Positions 26,958 through 35,966 are shown, numbered from the stretch's first letter. The stretch is DNA of 64,000 nt from DAOUBP01 sp964513075 (GCA_964513075.1 CAZELR010000018.1:4774-68773), one strand, 5' to 3'. The notes: generated by a model not told the origin, from the sequence alone. Program-made: numbers and translations.

Positions 26958-29038
26958 CATTACTTGTCATAACTGCGCATCCTGACGATGAGGCGTTCGG
27001 CGTAGCGGGGACGCTGGCCAAGGCCGCGGCCGCGGGCGTGCGCACCGCGCTGATCTGCGTGACCCGGGGCGAGGCAGGGCAGTCGGCCGGGTTGGCCGAG
27101 ACGCGTGAAGCGCTGGCCGCCCTGCGAAGCGAGGAGTTACGCTGCTCAGCCGGGGTCGTGGGCGTAACGGAGTTGGTGCTGCTGGATTATCCCGATGGTG
27201 GCGGCGCAAGTTGGAATTTGGACGCGTTGATGAGGGAGCTGGCCGCCCATATTCGCCGCATCGGCCCGGATGTCGTGGTCACTTTCGATGAACAGGGCGT
27301 CACCCGCCATCCCGATCACATGGCAGTGCACCGCGCGGTTCGGCAGGCGCTGGAAGGCAACGCCAACCGCCTGGGCGTGCGCCGGTTGTTTTACCAGGTG
27401 CTCACCTGCCCGGACGCTGCGGATCCCCAAGGCCCGAGCCTCGCCTGTGTCGCGCCCGACGCCGTCGACGTTACTGTAGATATCACCGCGTTCGAGCCGA
27501 TCAAGCGCGCGGCCCTGGCGTGCCATCGCACCCAGGCTGCGGATACCTCCTGGATGCTCGATCAGCCCGCAGGCAGCCTGGCCGCCGAGCATTATGTTCT
27601 GGCCTGGGATGCATCCTGCCGGCGGCCAGCAGCGGGGGAGGGAGACCTCTGGGCGGGATTATCGCGTGAGGCATTTGCCGCGATAAGCCAGATGGAATCT
27701 TTGGGAGGACCGACGATGATCGAGCTCAGCAACCGAGCGATGATCGAACAAGCCAGAACGGCGTTGCTGCAGATCAAGCGAACAGACATTGTGATAAAAC
27801 CGGATTGCAGCCGGGTCATGCTGCGACCGTTAAACCCAGGCAGCGAGGCGCGGATGGCCCGCATTATTGCTCGGGCCATGGCTTTGCCGGAAGAGGCCGT
27901 GACAAGCGAGCTGGCCGCGACGCTGGCCAGGTTCGCCGGGCGGCATCGTGATCTGGCGGGCTTTCTCGCCGGTCGTTTCGAGCAGGTCCGCCAGTACGTG
28001 CCGGCGGACCTGCCCATCAGCCGGGACCAGCAGATACTGATTGCTGCGTGTCTCACCATGGAGTACGCGTTGGAGTGCGCGGCATTGTTCAACCCTTCGC
28101 CGGTCTGGCACCCGGATCAAACCGGTTTGCCTGCGGGTAGCCGCCGCTTTATCCTGGCCCTGCGCGCGACTGGCGAAGGCCACATCTCGTCCATCACTTT
28201 CCGCTCCGGCGTTATCGACGCCCAGGATCACATCACGCTGGATCAGCCCGCGCCGTTCGTCACTCCGCCGGAGGTGGTGCTCGGCTTGGGGCCGGAGGCG
28301 GTCGCCGCGGCAGCGGCGCTGTACGAGGCCCGCTTTACCTCGGAGCAGCCGTTGTCAGAGCGTATCATCTTTCCGGTCGTGCCGGCCGAACGCAATGGCG
28401 TCGAAGACGCGCGCTTCGTCGAGTTTCGCGATGATGACGGCCGCGTGACCTACTACGCCACTTACACCGCTTACGATGGGGTTGCGATCCAGCCCCAACT
28501 TCTGGAGACCGTCGATTTCTTGCGTTTCAAGGTCAGCGCGCTGCACGGTTCGGCGATCCGCAACAAGGGGCTGGCGCTGTTTCCCCGCAAGATCGATGGC
28601 CGTTACGCCATGCTCGGCCGGCAGGACAATGAGAACTTATTCCTGATGTTCTCCGACAGTTTATATCGCTGGGATGCCGCGGAAATTCTGCTGGAGCCAG
28701 CCTACCCCTGGGAGATCGTGCAGATCGGCAACTGTGGTTCGCCCATCGAGACCGCGGCCGGCTGGCTGGTGTTGACTCACGGTGTGGGGCCCCTGCGGCA
28801 ATACGCTATCGGTGCATGCCTGCTGGACCTGCATAACCCCGGCAAGGTGATCGGCCGCTTGCGTGAGCCGCTGCTGAGCCCGGATGAGCGCGAGCGCGAG
28901 GGTTACGTGCCCAACGTCGTTTACAGTTGCGGCGGCCTGGTTCACAACCGGTCATTGCTGCTTCCTTACGCCATGTCCGATATCGCCAGCAGCATTGCCA
29001 TTGTCGATCTGGATGACCTGTTGAATGAACTGATTTGA
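26951..29038 (+). CDS. PIG-L/LmbE deacetylase fused to GH130-type glycoside phosphorylase/hydrolase
   Basis: 695 aa in one open frame. Residues 1 to about 240 are a zinc PIG-L deacetylase: ITAHPDDEA (H10, D12, D13) and HPDH (H120, H123). Residues from 256 onward form a GH130-type five-bladed protein (RFILALRATGEGHISSI, GVEDARFVEF, IGNCGSPIETAAGWLVLTHG), a family that phosphorolyses or hydrolyses beta-mannosides. A strong ribosome site GGGAGG stands seven bases before an in-frame ATG at 27716 (Met256), exactly where a stand-alone GH130 protein would start. The locus may therefore yield both a fusion and a free GH130 protein, or be two genes joined by loss of a stop. Coupled removal of N-acetyl groups and glycan cleavage is inference. 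Confidence 0.85.
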   Translation: MTTLLVITAHPDDEAFGVAGTLAKAAAAGVRTALICVTRGEAGQSAGLAETREALAALRSEELRCSAGVVGVTELVLLDYPDGGGASWNLDALMRELAAHIRRIGPDVVVTFDEQGVTRHPDHMAVHRAVRQALEGNANRLGVRRLFYQVLTCPDAADPQGPSLACVAPDAVDVTVDITAFEPIKRAALACHRTQAADTSWMLDQPAGSLAAEHYVLAWDASCRRPAAGEGDLWAGLSREAFAAISQMESLGGPTMIELSNRAMIEQARTALLQIKRTDIVIKPDCSRVMLRPLNPGSEARMARIIARAMALPEEAVTSELAATLARFAGRHRDLAGFLAGRFEQVRQYVPADLPISRDQQILIAACLTMEYALECAALFNPSPVWHPDQTGLPAGSRRFILALRATGEGHISSITFRSGVIDAQDHITLDQPAPFVTPPEVVLGLGPEAVAAAAALYEARFTSEQPLSERIIFPVVPAERNGVEDARFVEFRDDDGRVTYYATYTAYDGVAIQPQLLETVDFLRFKVSALHGSAIRNKGLALFPRKIDGRYAMLGRQDNENLFLMFSDSLYRWDAAEILLEPAYPWEIVQIGNCGSPIETAAGWLVLTHGVGPLRQYAIGACLLDLHNPGKVIGRLREPLLSPDEREREGYVPNVVYSCGGLVHNRSLLLPYAMSDIASSIAIVDLDDLLNELI

Positions 29039-29062
29039 CATTCTGCCGGTTTCGCGGATAAT
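29035..29062 (+). promoter_or_regulatory. Promoter of the small zinc-ribbon-like gene
   Basis: TTGACA (29035-29040), 16 bp, GATAAT (29057-29062). The -35 overlaps the stop codon of the deacetylase/GH130 gene. Confidence 0.6.
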
Positions 29063-29079
29063 AGGGAAGTAATCGTAAT

Positions 29080-29105
29080 CGGCGCCGCGTGGCGCCGTGC
29101 TTTTT
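29080..29105 (+). terminator. Terminator or attenuator hairpin upstream of the small gene
   Basis: Perfect 7-bp GC stem (29080-29086 with 29091-29097), then tgcttttt. It ends the preceding gene, but it also lies between the promoter at 29035 and the start at 29121, so it could attenuate the small gene. Confidence 0.75.
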
Positions 29106-29120
29106 GAGAGGGGGTACAAC

Positions 29121-29318
29121 ATGGCTCAGGCAACCAAGATGGGTGCGGATACCGCCACGCTGGAGAAGCGCCGCAAGACATTGACCGGACACAAGTGCAC
29201 GAAGTGTTCGCTGGATGTCGCTTTCGGTGACTTGTTGATGGTCAAGATTGTCGAGATGGAAGCGAACCGCCCGCGCTCACACCAGGTGGTCTACCATCGA
29301 AAGTGCTACGTGATCTGA
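29121..29318 (+). CDS. Small CxxC protein, unknown function
   Basis: 65 aa, not recognised. HKCTKCSLDVAFGD and a C-terminal YHRKCYVI provide three cysteines and several histidines that could bind zinc, as in small ribbon proteins. GAGAGGGGG precedes the ATG. It has its own promoter and is followed by a clear terminator, so it looks like an independently expressed single gene. The frame extends upstream to 29097 but that start has no ribosome site. Confidence 0.7.
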   Translation: MAQATKMGADTATLEKRRKTLTGHKCTKCSLDVAFGDLLMVKIVEMEANRPRSHQVVYHRKCYVI

Positions 29319-29342
29319 TTTTTCAGGGTATCACAAGAAGCG

Positions 29343-29376
29343 ACGGCGCGCTGTCACGACAGTGCGCCGTTTTGTT
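29343..29376 (+). terminator. Intrinsic terminator of the small CxxC gene
   Basis: An 11-bp stem with one G-U pair (29344-29354 with 29359-29369) followed by ttttgtt. It touches the end of the convergent protease gene. Confidence 0.85.
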
Positions 29377-30142
29377 AATGAGAGGCTTTAGCTTCGCGCT
29401 TTGGGCGCTTAACACCGATCACGACCGTTTCGATTCCCCACAGGATGGCAGCTATTGCCAGGTTCACTGCGATGCTGAAGATGAACCCCAACGTCAGCAC
29501 TTGCAGCACCCCCACGACGCTGTCTCGCATTGAGCGATCGATCATGGAGAGCCCACCCAGCAGCCAGGCGAGTACGAGCGCGATGGCCAGGTAAACGCCG
29601 GCCACCAGCCAAGGTTGGCGATCCGCCGAGCTTGGGGTCATGGCGTTGCTGACGACGAACACCACATACGCCCACACCCAGACATCGCTCACCTGCCACA
29701 GGTCAGCCAGGGCGGCGCGCAGGCCGCTCCAGCCCGCCTGGGCCCACGCCTGACCCAGGACCGTTACATCGAACACCTGGTACGCGATCAACAGCAGCAC
29801 CGCAGTGCCGGCCACAAACGGCGCGAAGCCCACCAGGCTATCCCGCACCGCTCCGCCGCGCTGCACCGTCACCGAGCCCAACTCGATGGCATTGCGGCGG
29901 CGTTGTGGCCCCATGGCGAACTTGCTTACCTTCAGGCCCAACAGCAGCGCTGTCAGATAGTGGCTCAGCTCATGCAGCAGGATGCCCGGGAACATCAGCA
30001 GGTAGTAGAGCATCACGGCAACAGCACTGCTGTCGGTCACGCGCAAGCCGATGATTTGGACCTGCCGGTTGATCCACCGGCTGAGGGCCATCAGGACGGC
30101 CAACGTTGCAGCGAAGGTGAGGGACTGTGTGAGGAGGGACAT
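29375..30142 (-). CDS. M50-like membrane zinc protease
   Basis: 255 aa with about six transmembrane helices and the zinc motif HELSH (H57, E58, H61) embedded in a helix, as in site-2-protease-type M50 enzymes. A downstream NAMTPSSADRQPW stretch is a plausible third-ligand region, although the classical NPDG motif is not exact. It may cleave membrane proteins or be a DUF3267-like relative; the substrate is unknown. GGAG lies before the ATG. It follows tpiA after a hairpin. Confidence 0.7.
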   Translation of the reverse strand: MSLLTQSLTFAATLAVLMALSRWINRQVQIIGLRVTDSSAVAVMLYYLLMFPGILLHELSHYLTALLLGLKVSKFAMGPQRRRNAIELGSVTVQRGGAVRDSLVGFAPFVAGTAVLLLIAYQVFDVTVLGQAWAQAGWSGLRAALADLWQVSDVWVWAYVVFVVSNAMTPSSADRQPWLVAGVYLAIALVLAWLLGGLSMIDRSMRDSVVGVLQVLTLGFIFSIAVNLAIAAILWGIETVVIGVKRPKREAKASH

Positions 30143-30171
30143 GGTCGGGTTATCAGTTCCAGGTCGAAGGT

Positions 30172-30203
30172 GACAGGTTGCAGGCCCAAGCCCGCAACCT
30201 GTC
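30172..30203. repeat. Hairpin between tpiA and the protease gene
   Basis: Bases 30172-30181 pair perfectly with 30194-30203, and an inner GGGC/GCCC extends the fold. T-runs occur only on the plus-strand side, whereas both neighbours are on the minus strand, so it is not a standard terminator for tpiA. Confidence 0.55.
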
Positions 30204-30209
30204 AGGTTT

Positions 30210-30980
30210 TTATTTTGAGTACAGCTCGGAGGTAACCCGAATCATCTCCGAGAACGTGTCGACTTTCAGGCTGGCGCTGCCGATGAGCGCACCGTCGATA
30301 TCGGGCATGCACATCAGATCAGCGATGTTCTTTTCATTAGCGCTGCCCCCATACTGGATGCGGACTTTTTGCGCGCTGTCCTCGCCGTACATGTCGGCCA
30401 GGGTCCCGCGGATGATGAGGCCGCAAACGTGGTTCGCTACCTCCGGTGTGGCGGTCTTGCCGGTGCCGATGGCCCAAACTGGTTCGTAGGCGACCACCAT
30501 TTTCTCTGCCTGCGCGGCCGGGAGTCCTGCAAAGGCCGCGCGGACCTGGACGGAGATCCAGGATTCGGTCTCGCCGCGCTCCTTCTGTTCCAGGTCTTCA
30601 CCCACGCAGATGATCGGCGTGAACCCATACGCCACGGCAATATTGACTTTCCTGTTGATGAGCATATCGGTATCGTTGAAGTATTCGCGCCGCTCACGGT
30701 GGCCGATAATGACGTAGTCGATCAGTCCCTTGAGCATGGGCGCCGAAACCTCGCCCGTGTAGGCGCCTTTATCAGCCCAGTGCATATTTTGCGCACCGAC
30801 GCCGATCTTGACGCCGGCCAGCGCCTGAGACACGCCTTGCAGGGCCACAAAGGGCACGCACACAACCGTGTCCACGTTGTTGTACTTGGTGACCAGCGGA
30901 CGCAATTCCCGCACGAACTCAACAGCCTCGGCGGGCGTTTTATACATCTTCCAATTACCAGCTAGGATTGGTTTACGCAT
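30210..30980 (-). CDS. tpiA: Triosephosphate isomerase
   Basis: 256 aa cytoplasmic TIM barrel interconverting dihydroxyacetone phosphate and glyceraldehyde 3-phosphate. Active-site residues are visible in GNWKM (Lys), IIGHRERREYF (His) and the signature YEPVWAIGTGKTA (Glu with the flexible loop). Its start overlaps the end of the upstream 124-aa gene by 8 bp. With pgk and gap just upstream on the same strand it forms a lower-glycolysis cluster. Confidence 0.97.
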   Translation of the reverse strand: MRKPILAGNWKMYKTPAEAVEFVRELRPLVTKYNNVDTVVCVPFVALQGVSQALAGVKIGVGAQNMHWADKGAYTGEVSAPMLKGLIDYVIIGHRERREYFNDTDMLINRKVNIAVAYGFTPIICVGEDLEQKERGETESWISVQVRAAFAGLPAAQAEKMVVAYEPVWAIGTGKTATPEVANHVCGLIIRGTLADMYGEDSAQKVRIQYGGSANEKNIADLMCMPDIDGALIGSASLKVDTFSEMIRVTSELYSK

Positions 30981-31347
30981 GGGATGTTAGCTCCTCAAGT
31001 GCCTCGTATTCTTCTGCCGTGATCAGCTTGCCGCCGGTTGCCTCGGCGTTTAGAACCTTAGATTTCTTGGGGTCGAAATGCAGCGTGACTTCAACAGTTT
31101 GAAAGCAGTGATCCTTACCGCTGCCGGTTAATCCTTTGCGGACGATCCATGTCTGGCCGTCATCGGCCAGGCTGGGATCGTTATTCAGGTTAACGCGGCT
31201 TTTCAGCGGCTCGCCGCAACGCTGGCATTGGGCATGAATCCAATAGACATCAGCTTCGTCCCCAAAGCTGCTGCCGCCGCCGCCGCCAGCGAGTGAGTTC
31301 TTCCTCTTACCAAAGAAAACATTGCGCACATTGCTCAGGAACCCCAT
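30973..31347 (-). CDS. Uncharacterised protein coupled to tpiA
   Basis: 124 aa, not recognised. A short basic N-terminus precedes a glycine run (GGGGG), a CQRCGEPLKSRVNL motif that could bind zinc with a later cysteine, and an acidic C-terminus (TAEEYEALEELT). Its 3' end overlaps the tpiA start, so translation is coupled. A regulatory or quality-control link to glycolysis is conjecture. Confidence 0.75.
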   Translation of the reverse strand: MGFLSNVRNVFFGKRKNSLAGGGGGSSFGDEADVYWIHAQCQRCGEPLKSRVNLNNDPSLADDGQTWIVRKGLTGSGKDHCFQTVEVTLHFDPKKSKVLNAEATGGKLITAEEYEALEELTSHA

Positions 31348-31469
31348 GACGTCACCTCTGCTTCCGAGAGCTTGCCCCCGTGGTTCTGCGAGGCCAGTAT
31401 AGCATAAGAACGCATTTGGAACAGTAACTCCGCATGGGCGCTGCCAGCCGCGGCGCTAACTAGAGAATA

Positions 31470-31513
31470 GCCGGTACAAGCCGTATTTTTGGGGAATCTC
31501 GGCTTGTACCGGC
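31470..31513 (-). terminator. Hairpin downstream of pgk
   Basis: A perfect 14-bp stem (31470-31483 with 31500-31513) with a 16-nt loop, 70 bp after the pgk stop. No T-run follows on the minus strand. The remaining 235-bp gap shows nothing else. Confidence 0.5.
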
Positions 31514-31582
31514 CTGCTCACGTGTGCACTGAGACCTGCACCTTGCTGCAGCCAGCGCTGTGCGGGTATTCTGTGATTCGCT

Positions 31583-32758
31583 TTACTTGTCGTTCAATGC
31601 CGCCACGCCGGGCAGGACTTTGCCTTCGAGGAACTCCAGGCTGGCGCCGCCACCGGTGGAGACGTGGGTCATCTTCTTGGCCACACCCGCCTTCTTCACC
31701 GCGCTCGCGCTGTCGCCGCCGCCGATCACAGTGGTCGCATCGATCTCGGCCAGCAGCTTGGCGATCGCGAAGGTGCCTTCGGCAAATCTCGGGAACTCGA
31801 AGACGCCCATCGGGCCGTTCCAGACGACCAGCTTGGCCGCCTTCAGCACTTTGCCAAATGCTGCGATGCTCTTGGGCCCGATGTCCAGCATGCGCCAGCC
31901 CGCCGGCACCTTATCGACGTCGACGATCTGGGAGTTCGCCTCGGCATCAAACTTGTCGGCCACCACCGCGTCCACCGGCAGCAGCAACCTGTCGCCGGCC
32001 TGGGCCAGGATCGCCTTCGCAGTCTCGACCGAACCGGCCTCCACCAGGCTGTCGGCCATATCGTAACCCTTGGCCGCCAGGAAAGTGTTGGCCATACCGC
32101 CGCCGATGATCAGGGTGTCGCACTTGGCCAGCATGTTCTCAACGACCAGGATCTTGTCACTGATCTTGGCGCCGCCCAGGATGGCAATGTAAGGATGCGC
32201 CGGGTTATCGGTGGCGCGGCCCAGGTACTCCAACTCCTGTTCCATCAGGAAGCCGGATACTGCAGGCAGGAAGCGCGCCACGCCCTCGGTGGAGGAGTGG
32301 GCGCGATGCGCTGAGCCGAACGCGTCGTTCACGTACACCTCACCCAGCGCAGCCATCTGCTTGGCCAGCTCCAGGTCGTTCTTCTCTTCGCCCTTGTGGA
32401 AGCGCGTGTTTTCCAGCATCAGTACGTCGCCGGGCTGGAGCGCCTTCGCCATTGCTTCAACCTCGGGGCCGACGCAATCCGGCGCCATCTGCACGGGCTT
32501 GCCCAGCAGCTTGCTCAACGCCTCGGATGCAGCCTTGAGGCTGAACTGAGGGTCGAACCCGGTGCCTTTGGGCCGGCCCAGGTGGCTCATCAGCAGGAGT
32601 GACGCGCCCTGGTCCAAGACATACTGGATGGTAGGCAAGGCGGCCTTGATGCGCTTGTCGTCGGTCACGACGCCATCGGCCATCGGCACGTTGAAGTCCA
32701 CACGCATGAGGACCCGTTTCCCCTTGAGATCGATGTCGCGGACAGTCTTTTTGTTCAT
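31583..32758 (-). CDS. pgk: Phosphoglycerate kinase
   Basis: 391 aa, full family length. It transfers phosphate from 1,3-bisphosphoglycerate to ADP. Conserved stretches are RVLMRVDFNVPMADG near the N-terminus, LLMSHLGRPKG, and the nucleotide-loop region VVWNGPMGVFE with VIGGGDSASAV near the C-terminus. It lies 10 bp after gap, the usual operon partner. AAAGGT precedes the ATG. Confidence 0.97.
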   Translation of the reverse strand: MNKKTVRDIDLKGKRVLMRVDFNVPMADGVVTDDKRIKAALPTIQYVLDQGASLLLMSHLGRPKGTGFDPQFSLKAASEALSKLLGKPVQMAPDCVGPEVEAMAKALQPGDVLMLENTRFHKGEEKNDLELAKQMAALGEVYVNDAFGSAHRAHSSTEGVARFLPAVSGFLMEQELEYLGRATDNPAHPYIAILGGAKISDKILVVENMLAKCDTLIIGGGMANTFLAAKGYDMADSLVEAGSVETAKAILAQAGDRLLLPVDAVVADKFDAEANSQIVDVDKVPAGWRMLDIGPKSIAAFGKVLKAAKLVVWNGPMGVFEFPRFAEGTFAIAKLLAEIDATTVIGGGDSASAVKKAGVAKKMTHVSTGGGASLEFLEGKVLPGVAALNDK

Positions 32759-32768
32759 GATGTTACCT

Positions 32769-33824
32769 TTACAGCTTGCTTGCCATCAACGCGGCCAGAT
32801 CCGCCGTGCGGACGCTGTAGCCCCATTCGTTATCGTACCAGGTGACGACCTTCAGGAAGTCGTTTTTCTCCTTGCCCAGCACCATGGTGAACGGCAGGTC
32901 CACCGACGAGCTGTGCGGGTCGCCCTTGAAGTCGACGGAAACCAGCGGTTCGTCAATCGCAGCCAGGATGCCCTTCATGGGTCCGGCGGCGGCGGCGCGG
33001 AATGCCTGGCGGAGTTCCTCGGTGGTTGTGGGCACCTCGACCTGGGCCGTGAAGTCAACGACCGAGACCGTGGGTGTGGGCACGCGCAGTGCATAACCGT
33101 CGAACTTGCCCTTCAGATCGGGAATCACCAACGCGACGGCTTTCGCAGCGCCGGTGGTGGTCGGGATGATGCTCACAGCCGCGGCGCGGGCCCGGCGCAG
33201 ATCGCTGTGGGGCAGGTCCAGAATCTTTTGATCGTTGGTATAGGAGTGCACCGTCGTCATCAGGCCGCGTGTGATTTTGAAGTTGTCGTTGACGACCTTG
33301 GCCGCCGGTGCCAAGCAGTTGGTGGTGCAAGAGGCGTTGGACACGACATGATGGATCGCTGAATCATACTTGTCATCATTCACGCCCATCACGATGGTGA
33401 TGTCTTCGCCTTCGGCCGGGGCAGAAATGATGACCTTCTTGGCGCCGCCCTTAGTGATGTGGTTCTCGGCGCCCTGGACGACCTTGCCCTTCTTGTTCAC
33501 GCCATCCTTCTTGATGGTGAACAGGCCGGTGGACTCGATGACGATCTCGACGCCCATGTCGGCCCACGGCAACTTGCCGGGATCGGTCTCTTTGAAGACC
33601 TTGATCAACTTGCCGTCGATGATCAGCCCATCGTCGCTGACTTCCACCGTGCCGTCGAAGCGGCCGTAGTTGGAATCGTATTTCAATAAGTGAGCCATGG
33701 TCTTCAGGTCGCCGATGTCGTTAAATGCCACGACTTCCAACGTGTCACCGTGGCCATCACGGATTGCCTTGAGGACCTGGCGGCCGATACGCCCAAAACC
33801 GTTGATACCAACACGTACTGTCAC
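32769..33824 (-). CDS. gap: Glyceraldehyde-3-phosphate dehydrogenase
   Basis: 351 aa. Rossmann opening VRVGINGFGRIGRQ, catalytic cysteine in SNASCTTNCLAP and C-terminal WYDNEWGYSVR. It oxidises glyceraldehyde 3-phosphate with NAD+ and phosphate in glycolysis. The GTG start at 33824 is chosen because AGGAGG lies six bases upstream; a longer frame has no support. First gene of the gap-pgk operon. Confidence 0.96.
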   Translation of the reverse strand: MTVRVGINGFGRIGRQVLKAIRDGHGDTLEVVAFNDIGDLKTMAHLLKYDSNYGRFDGTVEVSDDGLIIDGKLIKVFKETDPGKLPWADMGVEIVIESTGLFTIKKDGVNKKGKVVQGAENHITKGGAKKVIISAPAEGEDITIVMGVNDDKYDSAIHHVVSNASCTTNCLAPAAKVVNDNFKITRGLMTTVHSYTNDQKILDLPHSDLRRARAAAVSIIPTTTGAAKAVALVIPDLKGKFDGYALRVPTPTVSVVDFTAQVEVPTTTEELRQAFRAAAAGPMKGILAAIDEPLVSVDFKGDPHSSSVDLPFTMVLGKEKNDFLKVVTWYDNEWGYSVRTADLAALMASKL

Positions 33825-33993
33825 TGAAAGCCTCCTAAAGATGGGTATAGGGTTGTGTGCTAGGAAAAGAGATCGCCGGTGCCCTGGGCCAGCGCTATCA
33901 TGCAGCAACTATGTCCGCATGAAGTCCAGACCCAAACATGAAGTATAGCACATTCGCGCCGAACGCACTATGAGCTACATCACGCAATTTGCC

Positions 33994-34563
33994 TCAGTCA
34001 AACAACCGCTCTCCAAAGTCAACCGCGGCCTGGTAGTTGCGGCCCAGGCGCTCGTAGAGGCGGCCGTTTTCGATGGCCAGTGCGCTCAGGCTGGCGATGG
34101 ATTCCACCAATGTCAGCTCTGTCTCTGAGAAGGTGCGTGGTTGTCCGGTGTACACGCGCATCACGCCGATCGGCTGGTCTTGTACGCGCAACGGCACGAC
34201 CAATACGGAAACGATCCCTTCTTCGCGCGCTTGTTCCGGGTATTGAAATCGTGGATCGCTGCGGGCATCGCTCACGCATACTGCCGAATCGCCGGCCAGG
34301 GCCAGTTGATCGATGTTGCTTTGTTCGATCAGGACGTGGCCTTTGGCGCGATAGCTGGCGCTGAGGCCATAAGCCGCACCGAACATCAGATGCTTGCGAT
34401 CCGGGCTCAGTAACCGCAGCGAGCAGGCCTTGGCGGACAAAGCCTCTGCTGTGCTGGTAACGATGGTCTGCAGGATCTCCATGATGTCAAGCGAGGAGTT
34501 GACGGTGCGCGCCACCTTATAGAGGGTCTGAAAGAGATAATCACATGGCCCATTTGCCAACAT
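33994..34563 (-). CDS. Stand-alone GAF-domain protein
   Basis: 189 aa, almost entirely one GAF domain (SSLDIMEILQTIVTSTAEAL to FSETELTLVESIASLSALAIENGRLYERL). No output domain, kinase or cyclase is attached. GAF domains bind small molecules, nucleotides or tetrapyrroles; the ligand is unknown. GGAGGAA precedes the ATG. It lies 24 bp after yvcK on the same strand and may be co-transcribed. Confidence 0.85.
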   Translation of the reverse strand: MLANGPCDYLFQTLYKVARTVNSSLDIMEILQTIVTSTAEALSAKACSLRLLSPDRKHLMFGAAYGLSASYRAKGHVLIEQSNIDQLALAGDSAVCVSDARSDPRFQYPEQAREEGIVSVLVVPLRVQDQPIGVMRVYTGQPRTFSETELTLVESIASLSALAIENGRLYERLGRNYQAAVDFGERLFD

Positions 34564-34587
34564 AGAAGCTATTCCTCCGAGTGTGAA

Positions 34588-35889
34588 TTAGGCATTGATG
34601 AGTGCCATCACCGCGCGGGCCAGCTTGGCAGAGTCGTGTCGCCAGGGGTACTGCAGGTCGACCAGGTCCATGGTGCGCAACTCATAATCGACGGTTTGGT
34701 GCTGCGGCAGCCGGACCCAATCGACGCCGCTGCCGGGCGGCGGACTGTCACCGAACGTGTGATTGGTCAGTACGGTGGAGAAGATGTCGGGACTGACATG
34801 GCTGCGCAGTGCGGTAACGTGCGCATCTACATCGTAGCCTTCGGTTTCCCCAGCCTGGGTGGCAACATTGCAGACGTAGACTTTGCGGCCCGAGGCTGCG
34901 ATTAGGGCCTGGGCCAGGTCGGGCACCAACAAGTTAGGCAATACGCTGGTATACAAGCTGCCCGGCCCGATAATGATCAAGTCCGCATCCAGGATGGCCC
35001 GGATCGCCCCCGGGTAGGCCGGCGCGTCTTCCGGCTCCAGGCAGACGCGCTGCACCCGGGTGCCCAGGGTGCCAATGTTGGATTCGCCTCGTACAACGCG
35101 CACGGATGATCGATCGCCTGGCGCTGTGGCCGTCTCTGGCGCCAGCACCTCGGCGCACAAGGTGACTTGCGCAAGTGTGGAGGGGACGACCTGGCCGCGC
35201 ACCGCCAGCACCTTGCTGGATTCCTGCAGCGCGGCTTCGAAACTGCCGGTGATGGCAGTCATGGCTGTCAGGTACAGATTGCCGAAGCTGTGGCCTTCCA
35301 GGTCAGTATCGGCGCCAAAGCGGTACTGGAAGAGCTGGCTGACCAGTCCTTCTGCGTCGGACAAGGCAGCCAGACAATTGCGAAAATCACCTGGAGGTAA
35401 CATGCCCAAGTCACGGCGGAGACGTCCCGAACTGCCGCCATCATCGGCTACCGTGACAATGGCAGTGATGTTGTCGGTGTATTCTTTCAGGCCGCGCAGC
35501 AGGGTGTTGAGGCCGTGACCGCCGCCGATGGCAACCACTTTGGGGCCGCGCTGCCGCTGCCGATGGCGGTAGACGGCATCCACGACTTCGGCGGAATTGT
35601 TGCGGCGAAAAGGAGACAGGAGCGACCGGTTAAGGCGGTAGATCGCCGCCCCGACCAGTGTCGTGCCCCCCAGGGTGAGGAGGATGATTTCGGCCAGAGG
35701 ACTTAATGGCCAGATGTGCAGTTTTTGAACGAAAATCCATAGAGGGGTGAGCTGAGCGACTCTCGACAGGCCTGCGGCTGCTAATGCCAGCAAAGCAATT
35801 CCCGCGATAAGCAACGCCAGCCATCGTTTGACCCCCATCCCGGGACGTAACCACTTTCCTTGGCTGAACGGCCATCGCCATCGCCTCAT
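34588..35889 (-). CDS. YvcK/CofD-like gluconeogenesis factor, membrane-tethered
   Basis: 433 aa. Two N-terminal transmembrane helices (WLALLIAGIALLALAAAGL; LAEIILLTLGGTTLVGAAI) precede a CofD-like domain with VVAIGGGHGLNTLLRGLKEY, VADDGGSSGRLRRD and IIGPGSLYTSVLPNL. YvcK proteins bind UDP-sugars and affect cell shape and growth on gluconeogenic carbon. The start at 35889 is fixed by the consensus promoter just upstream, which excludes the longer frame. The membrane anchor differs from soluble Bacillus YvcK. Confidence 0.9.
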   Translation of the reverse strand: MRRWRWPFSQGKWLRPGMGVKRWLALLIAGIALLALAAAGLSRVAQLTPLWIFVQKLHIWPLSPLAEIILLTLGGTTLVGAAIYRLNRSLLSPFRRNNSAEVVDAVYRHRQRQRGPKVVAIGGGHGLNTLLRGLKEYTDNITAIVTVADDGGSSGRLRRDLGMLPPGDFRNCLAALSDAEGLVSQLFQYRFGADTDLEGHSFGNLYLTAMTAITGSFEAALQESSKVLAVRGQVVPSTLAQVTLCAEVLAPETATAPGDRSSVRVVRGESNIGTLGTRVQRVCLEPEDAPAYPGAIRAILDADLIIIGPGSLYTSVLPNLLVPDLAQALIAASGRKVYVCNVATQAGETEGYDVDAHVTALRSHVSPDIFSTVLTNHTFGDSPPPGSGVDWVRLPQHQTVDYELRTMDLVDLQYPWRHDSAKLARAVMALINA

Positions 35890-35914
35890 TCTCACCTCGC
35901 ACGCTAAGTGAATT

Positions 35915-35943
35915 ATTATAGATGAGATGAGGATGGAAGTCAA
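35915..35943 (-). promoter_or_regulatory. Promoter of the yvcK-like gene
   Basis: Minus strand TTGACT (35938-35943), 17 bp, TATAAT (35915-35920). Predicted transcription starts about 20 bases before the ATG. Confidence 0.82.
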
Positions 35944-35966
35944 AGATACCGGGAGTTTTGACCACT

